Below, piece after piece: positions 8,413 through 16,056 of a stretch of 64,000 nucleotides of DNA. The stretch comes from Myxococcales bacterium (lineage in GTDB: Bacteria; Myxococcota_A; Polyangia; Haliangiales; Haliangiaceae). The translations under genes were made by a program, and so were the position numbers. Each line of letters starts with the position of its first letter. Positions within the stretch are counted from its first letter, which is position 1. The stretch is from NCBI GenBank assembly GCA_016707895.1, contig JADJGV010000006.1:398319-462318 (forward strand), given 5' to 3'. Below the pieces are notes generated by a model. That model worked only from the letters and a program-made list of their open reading frames with translations, searched no databases and was not told the DNA's origin.

Positions 8413-9885
8413 TCAATACGTCCAGGTGTTGGTGACCCAGTAGCCGTTGGTCATGCCGGGCGGGTGCAGCGGGGCCAGCGTGCAGTCGGTGGTCACGCCG
8501 CCGACCACCACCGGGGTGGCGTCGACGACGCGCCAGACGTCGCCGGCGGTCGAGCCCGAGGTGTCGAAGTTGGGCACGACGTCGGGGGCCGCGCCGTAGG
8601 TGCCGCGCAGGTGGCCGCCGCAGTAGACGTTGACCAGCGGGTGCGCCGCGCCGGTGCCGCCCCAGTAGTGCACCATCACGCGGTAGGTGCCGGCGGTCTG
8701 CGGCACGTCGACGTTGATGTTCTCGGGCACGCCGTTGTCGTTGATCGAGTCGATGTCGAGCCGCGGGTTGCGGCAATAGCCGAGCGTGGTCCACGAGGCG
8801 CCCTCGGGGCCGCCCGAGCACTCGGCGAGCGGGCTGTTGGCGTAGCCCCAGGTGGCGGGGGTGAACGCGCTGCCCTTGCAGTTGCGGAAGTGGCAGTCGT
8901 CGACGTTGGTGGTACCCGACGGCAGGGTCGCCCACTGGGTCGTGGTGCCCGGCTTGTGCAGGTGCAGATCGATGTCGGTGGCCGCGGTGCGATCCGAGCA
9001 CATCTCGACGCGCAGGCCGGGGCCGGCGATGTGGATGATGAACGTGCACTCGTAGACCGTGCCGGTCGGCGTCGTGATGCGGACGTGGACCGTGTAGTCG
9101 CCCGACAGGCTCGGGCGGAGGGTCAGCATCGACGTGTTGGCGCCGGTCAACGTGAACGACTGCACGACCGGGGTGGTGGTGGTGAGGAACAGCCGGTCGC
9201 ACGGGCCGCCGGTGACGTCCCACTGCCACGACGCCACCGGGCCCGAGTAGAACATCGCGCCGTTGATGACGTAGTTCTGGAACGGCTGGCCGTCGGGCAT
9301 CGAGCCCGGCGCCGGGCAGGCCAGGTCGACGACGCAGCACGCCTGGCTGTCGTCGACGCAGCCGTTGCAGTTGTTGTCGAGGCTGTCGCACGGCTCGGCG
9401 TTCTGCGGCGCGATGCCGCCGACGCACGGGCCCCACTCGCGGAACTCGCCGCTGCCCTGGCAGGTCTGCATGCCGTCGACGCACGCGCCGACGTGGCGCC
9501 GGCCGGGCGGGCCGTTGAAGCACTGCTGCACCGCGCCGGCGGTGCACAGGCAGCCCTCGTCGATCGCGCCGTTGCAGTTGTCGTCGGTGCCGTTGTCGCA
9601 GATCTCCGACGGCACGCAGCCATCGTTGACCGGGTTGGTGCAGGTCAGGTCGCCGCAGATCTCGGCGTCGACCGGCAGCGGCGCGTCGATCGGCAGCTCG
9701 GCCGCGTCGATCGGCACGTCGGGCGCGTCGATCGTGCTGACGTTGGCGTCGACGTCGGTGGTGTCCGCGTCGGGATCGCCGCTGGGGGCGTCGACGTCAC
9801 CGCCGCCGTTGTTGGAGGGGCCGCAGCCCGCGACCAGCGCGAGCGCGAGGGAGATCAAGGCAAGCGAAGGCCACCGCATCCTCAT
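8413..9885 (-). CDS. Lipoprotein with MopE-like metal-binding motifs
   Basis: The 490-residue precursor has a lipobox (LVAGC) and then an Asp/Ala-rich linker (repeats such as VDAPSGDPDADTTDVD) typical of myxobacterial surface lipoproteins. Two CD-x-DNNCNG-type motifs follow: CDNGTDDNCNGAIDEGC and CDSLDNNCNGCVDD. These match the putative metal-binding motif of MopE-like proteins and may bind calcium or copper. The C-terminal ~300 residues are beta-rich with paired cysteines and look like extracellular domains. The start is ATG 9885, with ATG 9879 as an alternative. It is a monocistronic gene facing the GNAT gene. Its substrate or partner is not recognisable. Confidence 0.75.
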   Translation of the reverse strand: MRMRWPSLALISLALALVAGCGPSNNGGGDVDAPSGDPDADTTDVDANVSTIDAPDVPIDAAELPIDAPLPVDAEICGDLTCTNPVNDGCVPSEICDNGTDDNCNGAIDEGCLCTAGAVQQCFNGPPGRRHVGACVDGMQTCQGSGEFREWGPCVGGIAPQNAEPCDSLDNNCNGCVDDSQACCVVDLACPAPGSMPDGQPFQNYVINGAMFYSGPVASWQWDVTGGPCDRLFLTTTTPVVQSFTLTGANTSMLTLRPSLSGDYTVHVRITTPTGTVYECTFIIHIAGPGLRVEMCSDRTAATDIDLHLHKPGTTTQWATLPSGTTNVDDCHFRNCKGSAFTPATWGYANSPLAECSGGPEGASWTTLGYCRNPRLDIDSINDNGVPENINVDVPQTAGTYRVMVHYWGGTGAAHPLVNVYCGGHLRGTYGAAPDVVPNFDTSGSTAGDVWRVVDATPVVVGGVTTDCTLAPLHPPGMTNGYWVTNTWTY

Positions 9886-9971
9886 GGATCGCGATGCTAG
9901 CCCAACTGCCTGCACGCCCGCGCGGTGCGTTCGTATCCGACACTGGCGCCTGCGCGCGTTACCCTCGCCGC

Positions 9972-10817
9972 ATGGACGTCTCCAGCCTCGCGCTGCGCAC
10001 CGACCTCGCGGTGGCCGCGCTCGACGGGACCGTCGTCGATCGCGGCGATCACGTCGCGGTCGCGACGCCCGACCAGCCCGACTTCTACTGGGGCAACTAC
10101 CTGGTGATCGCGCCGCCGACGACGCCGTCGACCGCGACAGCCTGGCTCACCCGCGCGGCGGCCGCGCACTGCGCCGGCGCCGCCCACGTCGCGGTGGCGA
10201 TCGACGCCCCCGACGGCGCGCTCGCTCCGGCGGTCACCGCCGCGCTGCGCGCCGGCGGCGCCACGGTCGAGACGATGATCGCGATGACGTGCGACCAGCC
10301 GCTCGCCGCGCCGGTCCCGGCCGGCGTCGAGCTCCGGCGGTTCGATCGGCCGGCCGACTGGGACGCGCTGTTCGCGCTGTCGATCTCGATCGATCCCGAC
10401 ACCCCGGCGATGCGACGCTTCCTGACCCGGCGCATCGCGGCCCGCGCCCGCGCGGCGGCCCGCGGCGAGGTGCGCTGGTGGGGCGCGTTCGTCGACGGCG
10501 CCCTGGTGGCGTCGGCGGGCGTGGTGCCGCTGGCCGACGGCGCCCGGTACCAGGATGTCCAGACCCACGCCGCCTGGCGCCGCCGCGGCGTGGCCTCGGC
10601 GGTGCTGGCCGCGATCGCGCAGGAGGCACGTTCCGCCGGGGATGGGGACGAGCGCCTGGGAGGCGGTACCGCGAAGATCCAGAACAGCCTCGCTGGCGCT
10701 CGGCTGGTGCTGGTGGTCGGCGAGGACAACGCCGCGGCCCGGGCGGCCTACCAGCGGCTGGGCTTCGTCGAGCGCGACCGCGCGGTGCTGGCGCTGGTCG
10801 CGCCCCCGCAAACCTGA
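9972..10817 (+). CDS. GNAT family N-acetyltransferase with an in-frame repeat insertion
   Basis: The 281-residue protein ends in a GNAT fold: WWGAFVDGALVASAGVVPL, then the acetyl-CoA loop WRRRGVASAVLAAIAQEAR, then VVGEDNAAARAAYQRLGFVER. Between the helix after the acetyl-CoA loop and the LVLVVGEDN strand lies an unexpected ~20-residue insert (SAGDGDERLGGGTAKIQNSL). Its 3' end is a copy of the REP-like repeat also found at 14292 and 15309. In this family the helix normally runs straight into the strand. The reading frame is kept, so the enzyme may still work. The N-terminal half is less conserved. The substrate is unknown. Confidence 0.82.
   Translation: MDVSSLALRTDLAVAALDGTVVDRGDHVAVATPDQPDFYWGNYLVIAPPTTPSTATAWLTRAAAAHCAGAAHVAVAIDAPDGALAPAVTAALRAGGATVETMIAMTCDQPLAAPVPAGVELRRFDRPADWDALFALSISIDPDTPAMRRFLTRRIAARARAAARGEVRWWGAFVDGALVASAGVVPLADGARYQDVQTHAAWRRRGVASAVLAAIAQEARSAGDGDERLGGGTAKIQNSLAGARLVLVVGEDNAAARAAYQRLGFVERDRAVLALVAPPQT
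10683..10707 (+). repeat. REP-like repeat copy within the GNAT gene
   Basis: Contains the core CAGCCTCGCTGGCGCTCGG found also at 15309 and, with one base change, at 14292. It encodes the residues around NSLAGARLV in the acetyltransferase. Confidence 0.7.
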
Positions 10818-10880
10818 GCCGCGGCCCGCACGGCCGTCAGGAATCCGAGGCCGGCGGTCGTGAATTCGCGCAGCTGGGGG

Positions 10881-10896
10881 TGGCACACCGCGTGCT
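10881..10896 (+). promoter_or_regulatory. Possible sigma-54 promoter
   Basis: TGGCACACCGCGTGCT fits the -24 TGG/-12 GC pattern with the required 10 nt between GG and GC; the -12 element has GTGC where TTGC is preferred. The predicted start is only a few bases upstream of the ATG at 10912, which weakens the call. Confidence 0.3.
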
Positions 10897-10911
10897 AACT
10901 CTCGAGGCACG

Positions 10912-11469
10912 ATGCGTCTCCTCCCCGCCGCGCTCCTCGCCGCCCTCCTCCTGCCCTCCGCGCTCTCCCCCACCCTCGCTCACGCCGGGCGGTTCACGCT
11001 CGGCGTGTCACTCGGCAGCACCCAGTCCGAGGCCGACGCCAGCGCCGACTACGACGCCAGCTCGACCGCCGGGCTGTGGCTGCGCGCCGGCATCGGCAAG
11101 CGGTTCAGCGCCGATCTCGAGTACGGCAAGATCAGCACCGACAGCGACGCCACCCGGGCCCGCGCGCTCAACCTGGTCGGCCGCCTCGCGGTCGCCAACC
11201 TGCGCGGCGGCACGATCCACCCGATGGTGCTGCTGGCGCTAGGCGCCGACTCGACCGCCACCGACCTCGACTTCCACCACGCCGAGTTCGGCGCCGCGAT
11301 CGAGCTCGACGTGGCCAAGGACTTCGTCGTCGGCGCCGACTTCCGCTTCGGCGACCGCACCCTCGACGCGCAGCCGGTGCCGGTCGATCAGCCGGTGGCG
11401 CGCCTGCCCTACTCGCTGGCCGAGGGCGGCTACCGCGCCGGCCGCGTGTACCTGGGCGTGCGGTTGTAG
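10912..11469 (+). CDS. Small outer-membrane beta-barrel protein
   Basis: The 185-residue precursor has a clear signal peptide (MRLLPAALLAALLLP, cleavage near LAHA) and then alternating hydrophobic/polar strands such as RFTLGVSLGS, GLWLRAGIGKRFSADLEYG, HPMVLLALGAD and RVYLGVRL. Size and terminal strand suggest an eight-stranded barrel of the OmpW/OmpA-like outer-membrane group. There are no other domains, so a structural or small-molecule porin role is likely but unproven. It follows the GNAT gene by 94 bp and may have its own promoter. The stop codon TAG is followed immediately by a diverged copy of the local REP-like repeat. Confidence 0.7.
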   Translation: MRLLPAALLAALLLPSALSPTLAHAGRFTLGVSLGSTQSEADASADYDASSTAGLWLRAGIGKRFSADLEYGKISTDSDATRARALNLVGRLAVANLRGGTIHPMVLLALGADSTATDLDFHHAEFGAAIELDVAKDFVVGADFRFGDRTLDAQPVPVDQPVARLPYSLAEGGYRAGRVYLGVRL

Positions 11470-11506
11470 CTGAGCGAGCGCGAAGCGCGAGCGAGGCTAT
11501 CTCTGG
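11470..11506 (-). repeat. Diverged REP-like repeat after a stop codon
   Basis: On the minus strand this reads AGATAGCCTCGCTCGCGCT and continues with CGC-rich inverted sequence, matching the start of the copies at 10683, 14292 and 15309. It begins right after a TAG stop. It contains the self-complementary stretch GCGCGAAGCGC. Confidence 0.5.
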
Positions 11507-11531
11507 GAGCCCCGCGTCCCTCCGAAGCCCG

Positions 11532-11603
11532 CCTCTCTCCCCCTCCCTCCCTCCCCTCTCTCCCCTCTCTCCCCTCCCTCCCCTCTCTCCTCTCCCCCTC
11601 CCC
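11532..11603 (+). repeat. 72-nt pure polypyrimidine tract
   Basis: An uninterrupted C/T run made of CTCTCCCC and CCTCCCTC units lies in the gap between two convergent genes. The complementary strand has many GGG runs, compatible with triplex or G-quadruplex folding. No gene is seen in the gap 11470-11636. Confidence 0.7.
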
Positions 11604-11636
11604 GCTCCCCCGCCGCGCACACGCACCCGCGCCGCA

Positions 11637-14078
11637 TCAGTTCGGCAGCGAGCTGACCCGGTGCGGGCGCGCCGCGCCGCGATCGCGGGCGAACCGACGG
11701 GCGTCGTCGGCGAAGGCCGCCAGCCGCGCCTCGACCTGGGCGTTGACCGTGCCGCGCGCGAAGTGGCCGCTGGCCTCGCGGGCGCCGGCCGGCCGGTCGG
11801 CGATCAGCGCGAGCGCCTGATCGACGTCGCTCACCGCGTGGACGTGGAAGCGCCCGGCCGCCACCGCGGCGACCACGTCGGCGCGCAGCATCAGGTGGGC
11901 GAGGTTGGCGCGCGGGATGATCACGCCCTGGTCACCGGTCAGGCCGCGGGCGCTGCACACGTCGAAGAAGCCCTCGATCTTCTCGTTGACGCCGCCGATC
12001 GCCTGGACCTCGCCGTGCTGGTTGATCGAGCCGGTGATCGCGAGCCCCTGCCGCACCGGCACCTCGCCGATCGCCGACAGCAGCACGCACAGCTCGGCCA
12101 AGGACGCGCTGTCGCCCTCGACCGCGCCGTACGACTGCTCGAACACGATCGACGCCGACAGCGCCAGCGGGGTGTGCGGCGCGTAGCGCGCGCCCAGCAG
12201 GCCGGCGAGGATCAGCACGCCCTTGGAGTGCAGCGGCCCGCCGAGCGCGACCTCGCGCTCGATGTCGACCACCTCGCCGCCGCCGACCCGCGCCCGCGCG
12301 CTGATCCGGGTGGGGAACCCGAACGCGTGGCCGCCGACGTCGATCACCGACAGCCCGTTGAGCTGCCCGACCGCGGCGCCGGTGGTCGCGATCAGCAGCG
12401 TGCCGCGGGTGACCTCCTCGAGCATCCGCTCGCGCATCCGCCCGGCGCGCCGCTCCTGACCCGCGAGCGCCGCCTCGACGTCGGCGGCGGAGGCGACCGC
12501 GCGCCCGGCCGCGCCGGCGCAGGCGTCGGCCTCGCACAGCACGTCGGCGATCGATCGCAGGTGGATCGACAGCCGGTGCGCGTCGCTGGCCAGCCGCGCC
12601 GCGTGCTCGATCACCCGGGCCACCGCGCCGCGATCGAACGGCCGCAGCCCGGCCTCGTGGGCGAGGCCGGCGACCAGCGTGGCGTAGGCGGCGTCAGCGG
12701 TCGGCCCGCGCGGCATCGCCGACTCGAAGTCGGCCATCACCTTGAACAGATCGTCGAACTCCGGGTCGACCGCGGCCAGCAGGTAGTAGACGTTGCGGTC
12801 GCCGAACAGCACCACCTTGACGTCGAGCGGGATCGGCGCAGGCTCGAGCGACACCGTCGGCACCACGCCCAGCGCCTGGCCCAGCCCCTCGATGCGGATC
12901 TCGCGGGTGCGCAGCGCGCGCTTGAGCGCCTCCCACGCGAACGGCTGCTGCAGCAGCTTGAGCGCGTCGACCAGCAGGTAGCCGCCGTTGGCGCGGTGCA
13001 GCGCGCCGGCCCGGATCAGCGTGAAGTTGGTGACCAGCGCGCCCATCTCGGAGACGTGCTCGATGCGGCCCAGCAGGTTGGCGTAGGTGGGGTTCTCCTC
13101 GGAGACCACCGGCGCGCCGCGGGCGCCGGCGTGATCGACCAGCGGGTTGACCTCGTAGCGGCGCAGGCGCTCGCCGGCGTCGTCGTGGACGTGCAGCGCC
13201 TGGCGCAGGGCCTCGGGCACGCCGTCGTCGGGCTTGCCCACGAACCGCGCGGCCTGCTCGACCACGTCGCGCGCGACCTCGGCCAGGTACGCCAGCACGT
13301 CGGGCTGCGCGAGGTACGCCGCCGCGACCCGATCGAACACGCCGCGGGTGACGGCCTCGGCGATCTCGCGCTCGAGCGCCTGCTGCGCGGCGGCGTGGGC
13401 GTGGACCCACTCGTGGACCTGGTTGAACATCGCCGACAGCTCGTTGCCCACCGCCTCCAGCGCCGCGCGCCGCGCGGCCTGCTCCTCGGCCGGCAGCCGC
13501 TCGAACTCGTCGGGCTCGATCACCTGATCATCCCGCAGCGCCGCCACCACGATGCCGCTGTCGGTGCGCACCACGCCGACCCCGCGGTCCCGGGCCCGCG
13601 CCTGCAGCGCCTCGAGCGCCGCGGTCTCGCGCTGCTTGGCCTCGCGCACCAGCGCGTGCCGGCGGCTGCGGAACTCGTCGCCATCGAACGCCGCCGCCAT
13701 CGCGGTCGACAACTCGGCCACCGCGCGGGCCATGTCGGCGCGCAGCGTGCCCGCCGTCCCCGCCGGCAGCCGCAACACCCGCGGCCGGTGCGGCTCGGCG
13801 AAGTTGTAGACGTGGCACCAGTCGGCCGGCGTCGGCTGCTGCGCCGCCTCGCGCTCGAGCAGCTCGCGGACGATCGTCTCCTTGCCGACCCCCTTGGGCC
13901 CCAGCGCGAACAGGTTGTAGCCGTCACGCCGCATCGCGATCGCGAACCGCGCCGCGTCGATCGCCCGGCCTTGCCCGGGGATCTCCAGCGCGCCCGCGTG
14001 CGCCGCCGTCGTGTCGAACGGGATCGCCGCCGGATCGCAGCGGCGGTACAGGTCGCTCGGAGCCAGCTCGGTGGTCAC
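11637..14078 (-). CDS. Lon-like AAA+ protease (LonB/YcbZ type)
   Basis: The 813-residue protein has the layout of the AAA_32/Lon_C proteases. An N-terminal ATPase part has GPKGVGKE at about residue 60, and the pore/Walker B region includes NGGYLLVDALKLLQQPFAWE. The C-terminal proteolytic domain has GDSASLAEL and NEKIEGFF. The proposed catalytic Ser and Lys are 43 residues apart, the same spacing as in E. coli Lon. It should degrade unfolded or specific regulatory proteins in the cytosol using ATP. It lacks the Lon N-terminal substrate domain. It starts 27 nt from a very strong hairpin (14105-14141) and lies downstream of the RAYT gene on the same strand. Confidence 0.9.
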   Translation of the reverse strand: MTTELAPSDLYRRCDPAAIPFDTTAAHAGALEIPGQGRAIDAARFAIAMRRDGYNLFALGPKGVGKETIVRELLEREAAQQPTPADWCHVYNFAEPHRPRVLRLPAGTAGTLRADMARAVAELSTAMAAAFDGDEFRSRRHALVREAKQRETAALEALQARARDRGVGVVRTDSGIVVAALRDDQVIEPDEFERLPAEEQAARRAALEAVGNELSAMFNQVHEWVHAHAAAQQALEREIAEAVTRGVFDRVAAAYLAQPDVLAYLAEVARDVVEQAARFVGKPDDGVPEALRQALHVHDDAGERLRRYEVNPLVDHAGARGAPVVSEENPTYANLLGRIEHVSEMGALVTNFTLIRAGALHRANGGYLLVDALKLLQQPFAWEALKRALRTREIRIEGLGQALGVVPTVSLEPAPIPLDVKVVLFGDRNVYYLLAAVDPEFDDLFKVMADFESAMPRGPTADAAYATLVAGLAHEAGLRPFDRGAVARVIEHAARLASDAHRLSIHLRSIADVLCEADACAGAAGRAVASAADVEAALAGQERRAGRMRERMLEEVTRGTLLIATTGAAVGQLNGLSVIDVGGHAFGFPTRISARARVGGGEVVDIEREVALGGPLHSKGVLILAGLLGARYAPHTPLALSASIVFEQSYGAVEGDSASLAELCVLLSAIGEVPVRQGLAITGSINQHGEVQAIGGVNEKIEGFFDVCSARGLTGDQGVIIPRANLAHLMLRADVVAAVAAGRFHVHAVSDVDQALALIADRPAGAREASGHFARGTVNAQVEARLAAFADDARRFARDRGAARPHRVSSLPN

Positions 14079-14104
14079 GCCCGTCAGGCGTGCGTACCGC
14101 GTGC

Positions 14105-14141
14105 CAGCAGCGGGGCCGGCCGCAGGCCGGCGCCGCTGCTG
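14105..14141. other. Strong two-tier hairpin upstream of the lon-like gene
   Basis: CAGCAGCGG pairs with CCGCTGCTG (9 bp), and inside it CCGGCC pairs with GGCCGG around a GCA loop, with only a 2x2 internal loop between the stems. It could terminate transcription from the RAYT gene or structure the 5' leader of the protease gene. There is no U-run. Confidence 0.6.
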
Positions 14142-14199
14142 CGGTCGCGCAGACCCCGCGCCGGCGACGCGGACCGCGAAAAGCCTGCGCGCACCTGCG

Positions 14200-14289
14200 C
14201 CGGAGTCGGAGCCGGAGTCGGAGCCGGAGTCGGAGCCGGAGCCGGAGCCGGAGCGGGCGTCGGAGCCGGAGCCGGAGTCGGAGTCGGAG
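14200..14289. repeat. GGAGYC hexanucleotide tract
   Basis: About fifteen tandem, slightly varied copies of GGAGTC/GGAGCC lie in the RAYT-lon gap and run directly into a REP-like repeat. The complementary version occurs inside a coding tail at 1818-1860. Confidence 0.75.
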
Positions 14290-14291
14290 AG

Positions 14292-14315
14292 ACAGCCTCG
14301 CTAGCGCTCGGCTGG
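14292..14315 (-). repeat. REP-like repeat copy containing the RAYT stop codon
   Basis: Core CAGCCTCGCTAGCGCTCGG differs by one base from the copies at 10683 and 15309. It can fold as AGCC...GGCT over CGC-TA-GCG, the bulged hairpin shape typical of REPs. The TAG stop of the transposase gene lies within it. Confidence 0.65.
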
Positions 14316-15035
14316 CCCTGGGACCTCATCGACTCCAATCAGGCCGCCGCCCCGCCGCCACCCGACCTGCAACAGCCACGTCTTCGGCGCCGCGGTCGGG
14401 CAACCCGCCTTCGCCAGCGCCCGCAGCCACGGCGCGTCCGCGCGCAGCGCGGTCTTCCAGCCGTCGAACCACAGCGCGCTCGAGTACGGATCGACCCAGC
14501 CGCGGGCCAGCACCTCGCCGCGATCGCGCGCGTGGTGGCGGCCGTTCAGCAGCACGTAGCGGATGGCGTTGCGCACCTCGGTCGGCGTGCGCAGCGGCCG
14601 CGCGTGGTAGCGCTGCGCGAACAGCTTTCCCCGCCGCCCGAGCAACACGTTGAGCCGCCGCGCCAGCCGGATCGTCAGCCCCTGCATGCCGCGCGCGAGC
14701 GCCATCGCGCCGGCCGCCTCGACGACGAAGTGCAGGTGGTCGCCGAGCACGTTGTAGTGCACGACGCGGAAATCGCCGCGGTGCCCGCCCGCCGCGATCG
14801 CCGCCCGCACCACCCCCGCCACCGCCTCGCGCCGGAAACTCGGCAGTCCGCCGACCACCTTCAGCGTCACATGCAGCGGCACCGACGCCGGGAACCGCAC
14901 GCGCGTCCGATGCGAGCACGCACCCGGCCGCCGCTTACGCCCCGCACGCGGGCGCCACCCGCCGCGACCGCTCGGACGGCGCGCGTCCTTCAGCGACAGC
15001 TGGACCGGCATTCGTCGACGGTGCGGACGCGCCAT
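14301..15035 (-). CDS. REP-associated tyrosine transposase (RAYT, Y1/HUH family)
   Basis: The 244-residue protein has the IS200/RAYT signature. HVTLKVVGGLPSFR opens the domain, GDHLHFVVEA supplies the HxH metal-binding pair, and GKLFAQRYHARPLRTP is typical of the family. VRNAIRYVLLNGRHH holds the likely catalytic Tyr. RAYTs are single-copy, host-kept relatives of transposases that act on REP hairpins. That fits here: a REP-like copy contains its stop codon and another lies ~275 bp beyond its start. The N-terminus is Arg-rich. The start ATG follows a TTGACG-16-TAATAG promoter in an unusually AT-rich stretch. Whether it is active cannot be told from sequence. Confidence 0.85.
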   Translation of the reverse strand: MARPHRRRMPVQLSLKDARRPSGRGGWRPRAGRKRRPGACSHRTRVRFPASVPLHVTLKVVGGLPSFRREAVAGVVRAAIAAGGHRGDFRVVHYNVLGDHLHFVVEAAGAMALARGMQGLTIRLARRLNVLLGRRGKLFAQRYHARPLRTPTEVRNAIRYVLLNGRHHARDRGEVLARGWVDPYSSALWFDGWKTALRADAPWLRALAKAGCPTAAPKTWLLQVGWRRGGGLIGVDEVPGPAER

Positions 15036-15048
15036 AATGATTTTGGCA

Positions 15049-15076
15049 CTATTATCACGGTGGCCTGATCCGTCAA
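15049..15076 (-). promoter_or_regulatory. Promoter of the RAYT gene
   Basis: Minus strand TTGACG (15076-15071), 16-nt spacer, TAATAG (15054-15049), then about 13 nt to the ATG. The A/T-rich -10 region stands out from the surrounding sequence. Confidence 0.5.
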
Positions 15077-15120
15077 CACTGGCACGCCAATTGCGCGTCG
15101 GACCCGGAGTGGCGGCCTGC

Positions 15121-15267
15121 TCAGCCGCGCCGGCGGCCGATCGCCACCGACGCCGGCGGCGGATCGTCGGGGAACCGCAGCCGCCACGCCAGCGGCGGCA
15201 CGTAGCCGCCGCCGAGGAACGTGGCCCGCAGGCGCTCGTCGAGGTCGGCCGCGCCACGGCGCGCCAC
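15121..15267 (-). CDS. Small ORF in frame behind nrtR
   Basis: A GTG-started 48-residue frame contains DLDERLRATFLGGGYVPPL and AWRLRFPDDPPP. It lies in the same reading frame as nrtR, beyond the nrtR stop, with no other stop between. Readthrough of that TAG would append it to NrtR. It may be a small protein, a former C-terminal extension cut off by the REP-like repeat, or a gene remnant. No family is recognised. Confidence 0.3.
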   Translation of the reverse strand: MARRGAADLDERLRATFLGGGYVPPLAWRLRFPDDPPPASVAIGRRRG

Positions 15268-15308
15268 GCGGCGGCCGGACGGCGATGGCAGCGGCGGAGG
15301 TTCCAGAG

Positions 15309-15341
15309 ACAGCCTCGCTGGCGCTCGGCTGGCGCTCGGCT
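15309..15341 (-). repeat. REP-like repeat abutting the nrtR stop codon
   Basis: Core CAGCCTCGCTGGCGCTCGG followed by a partial second unit, GGCGCTCGGCT, which runs into the nrtR TAG stop. With 14292 it brackets the RAYT gene. Confidence 0.65.
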
Positions 15342-16056
15342 AGATCGCGAACTCGAACCCGTGCTTGACCAGCCGGTCGTACTTCTTGCGATCGAACCGG
15401 TACAGCCGCGCCGCGCGGTGGCGGACGCCGGTCTGCTTCTCGTCGGTCTCGATCACCAGGTCGAGCGAGAGGATCTTCTTGCGGAAGTTCCGCTTGTCGA
15501 GCTCGCGCTCGAGGATGATCTCGTACAGGCGCTGCAGCTGGGTCAGCGTGAAGCGCGGCGGCAACAGCTCGAAGCCGATCGGCGCGTAGCGGACCTTGCC
15601 GCGCAGGCGCGCGACCGCGGCGTCGATGATCGCGGCGTGATCGAACGCGAGCGCGGGCAGCTTCGACAGCGGGTGCCAGCCGGCGCCGGCGGCGTCGGTG
15701 CCGGCGGTCAGCTTGAAGTCGGACAGCTTGGCCAGCGCGTAGTACGCGACCGAGATGACGCGGTGGCGCGGATCGCGATCGGGCTCGCCGAAGGTGTAGA
15801 GCTGCTCGAGGAACACCTCGCCGATGCCGGTCTCCTCGGCCAGCTCGCGACGGGCGGCGGCCTCGAGGCCCTCGCGCTCGCCGACGAAGCCGCCCGGCAG
15901 GGCCCACGCGCCCTTCCACGGATCGACGCCGCGGCGGATCAAGAGCACCTTCAGATCGTCGGTGTCGAGCCCGAGCACGACGCAGTCGACCGCGACCGCC
16001 GGCCGCGGGTACTCGTAGACGTGGCGGCCGGGCGGCGGCGGGGTCCAGGCGCTCAT
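15340..16056 (-). CDS. nrtR: NrtR-type Nudix-related transcriptional regulator
   Basis: The 238-residue protein has an N-terminal Nudix-like domain with GGFVGEREGLEAAARRELAE, where the family box GX5EX7REUXEEXGU is nearly complete. A C-terminal winged-helix-like region includes PRFTLTQLQRLYEIILERE and FRKKILSLDLVIETDEKQTG. NrtR proteins sense ADP-ribose or related NAD metabolites and repress NAD biosynthesis genes. The context fits exactly: its ATG overlaps the nadE stop, and it is the last gene of an NAD-salvage operon. Because the Nudix box is nearly intact, residual hydrolase activity is possible. The likely target is the dyad at 20642-20656. A REP-like repeat begins at its stop codon. Confidence 0.85.
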   Translation of the reverse strand: MSAWTPPPPGRHVYEYPRPAVAVDCVVLGLDTDDLKVLLIRRGVDPWKGAWALPGGFVGEREGLEAAARRELAEETGIGEVFLEQLYTFGEPDRDPRHRVISVAYYALAKLSDFKLTAGTDAAGAGWHPLSKLPALAFDHAAIIDAAVARLRGKVRYAPIGFELLPPRFTLTQLQRLYEIILERELDKRNFRKKILSLDLVIETDEKQTGVRHRAARLYRFDRKKYDRLVKHGFEFAI

